7,527 bases of DNA from assembly GCA_028716125.1 (NCBI GenBank), contig JAQUQK010000087.1, forward strand, positions 1 through 7,527, given 5' to 3'. Positions 1 through 5,499 of this stretch are shown here, piece by piece. The first letter of the stretch is position 1. The number at the start of each line of letters is the position of its first letter. Source of the DNA: Thermoplasmatota archaeon. Lineage in GTDB: Archaea > Thermoplasmatota > JAQUQK01. The position numbers and the translations under genes were made by a program. The notes beneath the pieces are model-generated. The model saw only the letters and a list, made by a program, of their open reading frames with translations, was not told where the DNA came from and searched no databases.

Positions 1-474
1 GCTTTCCCGTCCTTAAAGGATGGCAAGATTCAGGAATCCGCCGGTTCGGCTACGGTCGATTCTCTCGAATACGGCTTTTTCCTGGCGCTCTGGGAAATCA
101 ATCTGAACATGCTGCAGGTCAACGCCCGGCAGCACAAGGTTGTCGACTGGGAAAAATCCGGAGCTGAAGGCTGGCTGGAAATCCTTACGAACGGGATGTG
201 GCGCGCTTATTCGACGGACCGTTTCCCGTCGTTTACTCAGCGCTCGCAATTCGCTCAATTTATGGTTGGCTGGGAGCCGGACGGCGAGGTCAGCTTTGCA
301 AATCCCGGCGGATTGTTCACCGCCCTTGAAAACAAAAAAATCAAATCTCACCATGAGGCAACAGCGGCATTAAATCAGATATTACCAGCCTTTCTGAAAG
401 GTTGGAACTGTACTAAGGAAAACAAGTTTGTAAGCCATTGCGCCGCCAATTGTTCTTTATCCTGTCTGGAGTAA
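1..474 (+). CDS. cas7: Cas7 backbone subunit of type I Cascade, C-terminal part (5' end outside window)
   Basis: The reading frame is open from base 1 to a TAA at 472-474, giving 157 residues without a start, so the gene begins upstream. Cas7 (RAMP fold) polymerises along the crRNA spacer and forms the Cascade backbone in the cytoplasm. The call rests on position directly before cas5 and on a pattern like the C-terminus of Csh2-type Cas7: a hydrophobic stretch (EYGFFLALWEINLN), then a segment with a Trp and an S/T-Q-R-S motif (NGMWRAYST..., SFTQRSQFAQFMVGW) where the family has 'alw.g...trSr.gq...llrveY'. The last 22 or so residues carry four cysteines, which I do not recognise from the family. 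The gap to cas5 is 6 bp, and the cas5 ribosome site lies over the end of this gene. Alternatives are another Cascade subunit or a diverged Cas7 subfamily; the identification is by context plus weak sequence resemblance. Confidence 0.75.
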   Translation, partial: AFPSLKDGKIQESAGSATVDSLEYGFFLALWEINLNMLQVNARQHKVVDWEKSGAEGWLEILTNGMWRAYSTDRFPSFTQRSQFAQFMVGWEPDGEVSFANPGGLFTALENKKIKSHHEATAALNQILPAFLKGWNCTKENKFVSHCAANCSLSCLE

Positions 475-478
475 GAGG
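468..478 (+). promoter_or_regulatory. Ribosome binding site of cas5
   Basis: GGAG at 468-471 lies 9 nt before the cas5 ATG at 481, and a second purine-rich stretch (AAGAGG, 473-478) lies closer. The site overlaps the cas7 stop codon (472-474), which suggests that cas5 translation is coupled to cas7. Confidence 0.6.
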
Positions 479-480
479 TT

Positions 481-1203
481 ATGACTTATCTTATTTTTGA
501 ACTTTCGGGGGATATGGCAATGTGGAGGAACCCGTTCGAATCGATGGGTTCCTATTCCTGCCTGGGGCCGTCTCCCGCCAATCTCGCAGGGCTGCTCGGT
601 GCGGCGATGGGTATGGCTTCGCCGCGTTCGCAGGGGGCGGCTACCGATTGGAAGGCTCTCAAACAATTGGACAAAAACGGTCTGCCCTGGCCGGTATCGC
701 CGGAATTGCTGAAATGGGAGGAAGATAACGATTATCAGGTTGCCTGCCGCTGGCAGGGCGGCTTTCCGCGCCGGATTCCGTGGAATGTTAACGGCTGCAA
801 AGAAATCGGAAAAGGTGAAAACCTGAGACTTCAGCAGCAGGTAATCGACCGGCCGCTTTATCAGGTTGTCGTGAGACTTGAAGCGAGTGCCGCAGCGGCA
901 ACAGCCGGAGCCTTACAGCGACCGGCATTTCCGCTTTACCTTGGCGCTTCGTTCTGCCCGGCAGTCGTCAAACAGATACGGATATCGGATGAATTGCCTT
1001 CCGGGGGAAACTGGGCTCAATTTAAAAAGACGGCCTGGGGAGAGGTTACGCCGTTATCCAGACACGTGATCAATGCGAATGAAACTTGCGAACGGATTCA
1101 CAGCGACGGCTACTGGCTGTATCCGACTCCCGACTTTCCCGGTGAAATTCAAACCGATCCGTTGATCAAAGGTTATTGCCGTCTGGAGAAAAAAGACGAA
1201 TGA
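481..1203 (+). CDS. cas5: Cas5, Cascade subunit binding the crRNA 5' handle
   Basis: This 240-residue protein belongs to the RAMP-fold Cas5 family, which holds the 8-nt 5' tag of the crRNA and joins the Cas7 backbone to the large subunit. The N-terminal beta strand followed by G10-D11-x-A-x-W-R-x-P is the family signature (usually 'GdyAhFR.p'). It is followed by the conserved 'P....L.GLLGA.MG' helix at residues 30-45 (PSPANLAGLLGAAMGM). The length suits the family (about 200-260). The ATG at 481 has a GGAG site 9 nt upstream and leaves a complete N-terminus. The stop (1201-1203) overlaps the cas3 ATG by 4 bp. Oddities are Trp in place of the usual Phe after the signature, and Pro-Ser-Pro in place of the usual Pro-Pro-Arg before the helix. 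These make the subfamily (I-B h/t type or other) uncertain, though not the family. Confidence 0.87.
   Translation: MTYLIFELSGDMAMWRNPFESMGSYSCLGPSPANLAGLLGAAMGMASPRSQGAATDWKALKQLDKNGLPWPVSPELLKWEEDNDYQVACRWQGGFPRRIPWNVNGCKEIGKGENLRLQQQVIDRPLYQVVVRLEASAAAATAGALQRPAFPLYLGASFCPAVVKQIRISDELPSGGNWAQFKKTAWGEVTPLSRHVINANETCERIHSDGYWLYPTPDFPGEIQTDPLIKGYCRLEKKDE
1185..1188 (+). promoter_or_regulatory. Ribosome binding site that sets the cas3 start at 1200
   Basis: GGAG at 1185-1188 is 11 nt before the ATG at 1200, inside the end of cas5. An in-frame TTG at 1176 would add eight residues, but it would place this site inside the gene and has no better site of its own. The ATG at 1200 is therefore preferred. 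It also puts the first conserved HD-domain histidine at residue 6. Confidence 0.6.
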
Positions 1204-3560
1204 AGCTTTTAAGCCACGGAGCCGGTTCATGCCTGCTTCAGCACTTGCGGGAAGTAAGCGGAGCCGCACAGAACCTCGAGGAAAAAGTTATCTGCTGTTG
1301 TCATGATATCGGTAAAGCCACCACTGCTTGGCAAAACTATATCCGCAGCGGCAGCGCCGTTTATCCGCACCACCATGCCGCCTCCGGCGGTCTGCTCGCC
1401 AGTCTGCTAATAAAATGTATGGATCGCGAGAACGTAGCCTTTCATGCCCTGGTAGCGCTGCATAGCGGCGCAGCGCATCATTCGCTCCTGGCCCTGTGTA
1501 CTCATAACCGGGATGAATTCTGTATCGTTGCCGCCGACTCCCAGGTCAAAGATTTTTTTCTGGATGAAGTCGAAGGCGTTAAATCGTTGCTGCCGGAAAT
1601 CAACCGCCGGATATTCGAAACGGCCTGGGACGAATTTACAGTGCTGGCGTCGCTGCCGCAGGATCAGATCAACGCCTGCAATCAATGGCTGACCGGTTCC
1701 GGCGAAATGCGTTTACAGGCATTTCTGGCGGCGAGGTCGCTGCTGGGGCGCATGTGTTATCTCGATCACCGATCGGCGGCGGTCCAGTCTGGAAGCCGCC
1801 GCGTTCTTACCGACTGGCAACAGGCATACCCTGACCGCCGTTTTCTGGCCAGGACGCCGCGAAACTATCCCGACAGCGGAAGGACTCTACATCGGCTCAG
1901 AAAAGAACTTAAGACGGCCTTTCATTCCTGCCTAGAAAGTACCGATACGCCGTTTTACTTCATCGACGCCCCGACCGGGCTGGGCAAGACCGAAACCATG
2001 CTTTCTGGAGCCGAACTGTTGCAGGATAAATACACGCTTAACCGGATTGTTTTTGCCGTACCCCAGATATCGATTGCCGACCAGATTTTTGCCGAATATT
2101 TCAATGAGCGTGACCATGCCCAGATATGGAACTTCCTGCGCCAAGAGAAAAAAGCTTCGCCGGGGGAATGTGAAAGTAATACCGCTCCCGGATTTACGCT
2201 GGACCTGGCGGCGCAGCCGTTCAGCGAATCATATAATATCACCACGTTCAATCAGGTGCTCCTGGCCATGTGTCATCCCCATCGAATGCGCTGCATCAGA
2301 AGTTTGGGGTTGAAAAATGCCGTAATTATCATGGATGAATTCCATAAACTGCCCATGTCGATCCTGCCTTATTTTTTCCGTATCGCAACGGAGTACGCGC
2401 ACCGGCATAACTGTCGTTTTATTTTCGGTTCGGCAACGCCCCTGGAGGAATTCGAATATCTTGGTCTGGCCGGTTCCGGACGGATGCCTAAAACACTTAC
2501 CGCCACGCTGTATTCCTCCCCGGCGGTTGACGACCGCCGCCGTTACCGTTACTTGGGTGCGCTCGCTATTGACGGGCTTATTGACGCCATTGACGCTTTC
2601 CAGGCCGGTTCTCAACAAAATCTATTGGTGGTGCTCAACCTGGTTTCTGAAGGCACCTGGCCATTATTCAAACATTACAGCGGTACTTATAATCCGTGGC
2701 GGCAACTCGCGCTGCTGGAACAGGAGGAAAGTTCACGCGCCATAGTTTTTCTTGACGGGCTGGTCCCGCCCCTGTTGCGGCGGCAACTGGTTACCGCCTG
2801 CAAAAAAGCCATGCGGCGGCGGCCGGTAACCCTGATCAGTACGCAAATGGTGGAAGTCGGCGTCGATCTGGATTTCGACCATGCGCTGGTCGACTATCAA
2901 GGGCTGGCCGCCACTATCCAGCGCGGCGGCAGAGTAGGACGTGAAGGACGTGAATATCCCTGTACCGTGGAAATATTCTCGCTGTTAACTTCATCCGGGG
3001 ATACTTCTTTCGCCAGACTCTGTGAGGTTCAGCTCAAAAATGATTTCCGGCTGAATGACGGCAAATTCAGGGATATTGCCCAAAAAACAGAGCGGTTCTG
3101 GCAGCGGGAAACCCGTTTTCTCGAAAAATTGACGGCTGGGCAATTGCTTAAGGATTCCGAACTGACGGCCGCGCTGCTTACTGTTCAGGAGCGGATATTC
3201 GGCAAAAACGAAGCGCCGGATCTGCTCGCGGATTTTTTCCCGGAAGCCATGGGATATGGCGAACTTGGCGTTGACCTGCTAGCCGGACAATATATCGCGG
3301 AACTCTTTTCCGGTGAATATGGTTCCGACCTGCTGCTGCTTGAGGATGAGGCAATGCTCGAACAACTGAATGCAATGCTTGAACAGCTTGCTGATGCCGC
3401 GAAAGACGATACGGTATTTAAACGCCTTAACCGTTTTATCGCCGACCGGACAATAAACGTTACCGACAGAATAAAAACAGAACTGGGCCTGATTCCGGCC
3501 GGACAAATTGAGTTGCGCGATAATCTCCCGTGCATGCTGCTTGCTCCGCCTATATTATGA
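1200..3560 (+). CDS. cas3: Cas3 HD nuclease-DExH helicase
   Basis: This 786-residue protein, counted from the ATG at 1200, is the effector that Cascade recruits to unwind and cut target DNA. The N-terminal HD domain (about 1-200) shows metal-ligand candidates H6, H35-D36 (CCHDIGK), H57-H59, H88 and H93-H94. The SF2 helicase follows: Walker A at 259-264 (TGLGKT, K263), motif II D379-E-F-H382, motif III S411-A-T413, motif V around 550-556 (VEVGVD), and motif VI Q574-R-G-G-R-V-G-R581. A C-terminal domain (about 650-786) is poorly conserved. No motif is broken, and the fused HD-helicase form fits I-B rather than I-A, where the parts are usually split. The gene starts in a 4-bp overlap with cas5 and ends 16 bp before cas4, so it is part of the same operon. 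Identification is from motifs and is very secure. Confidence 0.97.
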   Translation: MKLLSHGAGSCLLQHLREVSGAAQNLEEKVICCCHDIGKATTAWQNYIRSGSAVYPHHHAASGGLLASLLIKCMDRENVAFHALVALHSGAAHHSLLALCTHNRDEFCIVAADSQVKDFFLDEVEGVKSLLPEINRRIFETAWDEFTVLASLPQDQINACNQWLTGSGEMRLQAFLAARSLLGRMCYLDHRSAAVQSGSRRVLTDWQQAYPDRRFLARTPRNYPDSGRTLHRLRKELKTAFHSCLESTDTPFYFIDAPTGLGKTETMLSGAELLQDKYTLNRIVFAVPQISIADQIFAEYFNERDHAQIWNFLRQEKKASPGECESNTAPGFTLDLAAQPFSESYNITTFNQVLLAMCHPHRMRCIRSLGLKNAVIIMDEFHKLPMSILPYFFRIATEYAHRHNCRFIFGSATPLEEFEYLGLAGSGRMPKTLTATLYSSPAVDDRRRYRYLGALAIDGLIDAIDAFQAGSQQNLLVVLNLVSEGTWPLFKHYSGTYNPWRQLALLEQEESSRAIVFLDGLVPPLLRRQLVTACKKAMRRRPVTLISTQMVEVGVDLDFDHALVDYQGLAATIQRGGRVGREGREYPCTVEIFSLLTSSGDTSFARLCEVQLKNDFRLNDGKFRDIAQKTERFWQRETRFLEKLTAGQLLKDSELTAALLTVQERIFGKNEAPDLLADFFPEAMGYGELGVDLLAGQYIAELFSGEYGSDLLLLEDEAMLEQLNAMLEQLADAAKDDTVFKRLNRFIADRTINVTDRIKTELGLIPAGQIELRDNLPCMLLAPPIL

Positions 3561-3561
3561 C

Positions 3562-3567
3562 AAGGAG
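3562..3567 (+). promoter_or_regulatory. Strong ribosome binding site of cas4
   Basis: AAGGAG lies 9 nt before the ATG at 3577, in the 16-bp gap after the cas3 stop. It is the best Shine-Dalgarno match in the operon. It could give the adaptation module (cas4-cas1-cas2) its own translational entry, since cas1 and cas2 follow by overlap. Confidence 0.75.
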
Positions 3568-3576
3568 ATTTAGCTT

Positions 3577-4068
3577 ATGCATATTACAGGAAAAGAGATC
3601 AGTTACCTTTATATATGCAAACGAAAATTATGGTTTTTCAGGCACGGACTACGTCCGGAATTAGAAAACGATAATGTACGGATTGGCATGCATCTCAACG
3701 AGACCGCTTTCCGACGGGAGGAAAAGGATATCCCAATCGGGGAAGCAGGAGTGATCGATTGGGCGGCATTTAAACACGGTATAATTCACGAAACAAAAAA
3801 AGGGCGCAGCCCAGGTAAAGGCGACGAAGCTCAGGTACGTTATTATTTATGGTGGCTCAATGACAACGGTATTAGAGTTTCAGAGGCGCAAATACATTAC
3901 CCGAAAATGAAGAAAACCAACGTCGTCAAATGGACCGAAGCCGCGAAAATACAAGCGGAACTCGACGTCGCCGCCTGTCGGAAAATCATTGAAGAGCCGA
4001 AACCGCCGGAAGTTTGTAAATATCCTTATTGCAAATCCTGCGCCTATATGGAATTGTGTTACTCATGA
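3577..4068 (+). CDS. cas4: Cas4, iron-sulfur RecB-like nuclease of spacer acquisition
   Basis: This 163-residue protein is of the stand-alone type typical of I-B loci. Cas4 works with Cas1-Cas2 to select PAM-bearing prespacers, trim them and set their orientation. Four cysteines that can hold a 4Fe-4S cluster are present: C14 (YICKRKLW) near the N-terminus and C152, C155 and C161 at the C-terminus, with C147 as an extra nearby cysteine. The RecB-type nuclease residues are visible: H39 in motif I, D61 (GVIDW), E72-x-K74 (HETKKG), and Q86-x-x-x-Y90 (QVRYY). The start is supported by an AAGGAG site. The stop overlaps the cas1 ATG (ATGA at 4065-4068). The protein looks complete and active. Confidence 0.96.
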   Translation: MHITGKEISYLYICKRKLWFFRHGLRPELENDNVRIGMHLNETAFRREEKDIPIGEAGVIDWAAFKHGIIHETKKGRSPGKGDEAQVRYYLWWLNDNGIRVSEAQIHYPKMKKTNVVKWTEAAKIQAELDVAACRKIIEEPKPPEVCKYPYCKSCAYMELCYS

Positions 4069-5111
4069 ACTTGTATCTAACTAAAGCCGGAAGGCTGCGT
4101 CGCAAAGACAATACGCTGTCCTTTGAAATGATGAACCTGCCCGAAGAACAACTCATCAACGAGGAAGAATCTCCGGAACTCGAATACATGAATCCCGACC
4201 AGAAACATGCGTTGCCGGTCGAAACCATTGACGCCATCTATGTTTTCAATGAAATGACCTTTAATAGCAAACTGGTCACGTTTCTCGGACAGAAGAAAAT
4301 TCCGGTGCATTTTTTCAACTACTTTGGCAATCATTGCAATACTCTGTTGCCTCACGCCGAACAACTCAGCGGCGACTTGGTGATTCGTCAATCGCAGGCC
4401 TATTTGGATAATGAAAAACGCCTTTCATTCTGCCGCTCCCTCTTAGATGCAACCTTTCACAACATTCTTTCCGTACTCCAATATTATCAGCGCCGTAAAA
4501 GCGGCTTGGAGAATGAAATTGAAAGAGTTAAAACACTTTCATTGTCCCTGTCCGAGTGCCATTCCCCGGACCAAATGATGGGCATCGAGGGTAATGTCAG
4601 GAACGTTTATTATTCGGCTTGGAAAACCTGGTTGGGCGCACCGGCGAAAAACTTCAAACGCGTCTATCATCCTCCGGACAACCCTCTCAATGCACTGATT
4701 TCTTTTTTGAACAGCCTGTTATACACCACCTGTGTCAGCGAGATGTATCGCACCGCTCTGTACCCGGGCATCTCTTACCTGCATACGCCGCAGACCAGAC
4801 GTTTTTCGCTGGCACTCGACCTGGTCGAACCATTCAAGCCGATTATCGTTGACCGCCTGATTTTCCGGCTCCTGGGACACGGCGAAATTTCCGACAAGGA
4901 TTTCCGTCCGCATACCAACGGCATGCTGATGACTGAAGACGCCCGGAAACGAGTTCTCACGGCCTGGGATGAACAGTTGCGCCAAACTGTGGATTACCCG
5001 GCACTGAAACGTTCAGTGTCGTACCGGCGCTTGTTGCGTCTCGACTGCTACAAGTTAATCAAATTTCTGCTTGAAGACCAGGAATTCAAACCTTACAGGA
5101 TAAAATACTGA
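4065..5111 (+). CDS. cas1: Cas1 integrase, I-B-like
   Basis: This 348-residue protein is the metal-dependent integrase that joins prespacers into the leader end of the array, acting as a Cas1-Cas2 complex. The N-terminal beta domain carries GRLRRKDNTLSF and the 'IDAIYVFNEMTFNSK...PVHFFNYFG' block, a pattern I recognise from I-B Cas1. The C-terminal catalytic domain shows E175 (MGIEGNVR), H240 (YLHTPQTRRFSL) and E255 (LDLVEPFKPIIVDRLIF), with D252 nearby. These match the Glu-His-acid triad of the family. The ATG at 4065 overlaps the cas4 stop. An upstream in-frame TTG at 4029 would add 12 residues lying inside the conserved cas4 cysteine region, so it is rejected. There is only a weak GGA before the start, so translation is probably coupled to cas4. 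The gene shares one base with cas2. Confidence 0.98.
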   Translation: MNLYLTKAGRLRRKDNTLSFEMMNLPEEQLINEEESPELEYMNPDQKHALPVETIDAIYVFNEMTFNSKLVTFLGQKKIPVHFFNYFGNHCNTLLPHAEQLSGDLVIRQSQAYLDNEKRLSFCRSLLDATFHNILSVLQYYQRRKSGLENEIERVKTLSLSLSECHSPDQMMGIEGNVRNVYYSAWKTWLGAPAKNFKRVYHPPDNPLNALISFLNSLLYTTCVSEMYRTALYPGISYLHTPQTRRFSLALDLVEPFKPIIVDRLIFRLLGHGEISDKDFRPHTNGMLMTEDARKRVLTAWDEQLRQTVDYPALKRSVSYRRLLRLDCYKLIKFLLEDQEFKPYRIKY

Positions 5112-5371
5112 TGTTTGTTATTATCGTCTATGATACCGAAGCGAAAAATTGTGTCAAGCTCCATAAACATTTGAAAAAATATTTAAACTGGAATCAGAAT
5201 TCCGTTTTTGAGGGAATTGTTACAAAATCGCAATATTTTGAAATTAAAGATATCCTTGACCGTAAACGAGCAGAAAAAAGTCATATAACCCTATATATCA
5301 TGGAAAATGAAAAATTGCTGACGCGGGAAGAGCTTGGTGAAGCCAGAGGAAACGTGTCAAATATTATTTAA
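5111..5371 (+). CDS. cas2: Cas2, structural partner of Cas1 in spacer acquisition
   Basis: This 86-residue protein of the ferredoxin-like Cas2 family dimerises to bridge two Cas1 dimers and measures the prespacer. It begins FVIIVYD, with the conserved aspartate at D8 at the end of the first strand. It continues with the basic helix KLHKHLKKYLNW and the strand NSVFEGIV, and has a typical full length. The ATG at 5111 overlaps the cas1 TGA by one base (TGATG), and AGGA at 5097-5100 serves as a ribosome site. It is the last cas gene, and the leader begins right after its stop. Confidence 0.97.
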   Translation: MFVIIVYDTEAKNCVKLHKHLKKYLNWNQNSVFEGIVTKSQYFEIKDILDRKRAEKSHITLYIMENEKLLTREELGEARGNVSNII

Positions 5372-5388
5372 TCTTTATAGGATAAAGA
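5372..5388. repeat. Leader palindrome 1 (7-bp arms, AGG loop)
   Basis: TCTTTAT (5372-5378) and ATAAAGA (5382-5388) are perfect reverse complements separated by AGG, directly after the cas2 stop. The stem is AT-rich and no T-run follows, so it is unlikely to be an intrinsic terminator. It may be a protein-binding site or have no role. Confidence 0.45.
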
Positions 5389-5415
5389 CTTGCATTATTA
5401 GAGGTCGACAGACTG

Positions 5416-5428
5416 AAAACAGGGTTTT
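5416..5428. repeat. Leader palindrome 2 (5-bp arms, AGG loop)
   Basis: AAAAC (5416-5420) and GTTTT (5424-5428) are reverse complements, again separated by AGG. The arms are short and could arise by chance; it is listed because the loop matches that of the first leader palindrome. Confidence 0.3.
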
Positions 5429-5465
5429 TATCGGGTTCTTTGACAATTATATATAGATTTTGAGC

Positions 5466-5494
5466 TGGACAAACTTATATTTTCGGCGTATATT
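5466..5494 (+). promoter_or_regulatory. Putative promoter of the CRISPR array
   Basis: TGGACA (5466-5471) and TATATT (5489-5494) match the -35 and -10 consensus at five of six bases each, with the ideal 17-bp spacing. Transcription would start at about 5501, at the first base or so of the first repeat. A perfect TTGACA at 5440-5445 has no -10 at a proper distance. The call is by pattern only. Confidence 0.5.
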
Positions 5495-5499
5495 TACGG

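Larger units (their letters stand above)
5372..5499 (+). promoter_or_regulatory. CRISPR leader
   Basis: These 128 bp of AT-rich, non-coding DNA lie between the cas2 stop and the first repeat. The repeat 3' end (ATTAGAAAC) resembles the ATTGAAAC end of I-B repeats, so transcription and spacer addition should run from this side, making this the leader. It contains two small palindromes with the same AGG loop and a sigma70-like promoter near its end. No open reading frame of note is present. Confidence 0.85.

Noticed and set aside
13..354. Minus-strand open frame opposite cas7, and similar minus-strand frames opposite cas3 and cas1
   Set aside because: They are antisense shadows of genes with clear protein motifs; no family features and no fitting ribosome sites were seen.
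1176..1199. Longer cas3 start at TTG 1176
   Set aside because: The GGAG site at 1185 serves the ATG at 1200, and the extra eight residues do not match Cas3 N-termini.
4029..4064. Longer cas1 start at a TTG 12 codons upstream
   Set aside because: It would lie within the conserved cysteine end of cas4. The ATG at 4065 in an ATGA overlap gives the usual Cas1 N-terminus.
5372..5388. Terminator after cas2
   Set aside because: The stem is AT-rich and no T-run follows, so it does not meet the pattern of an intrinsic terminator.
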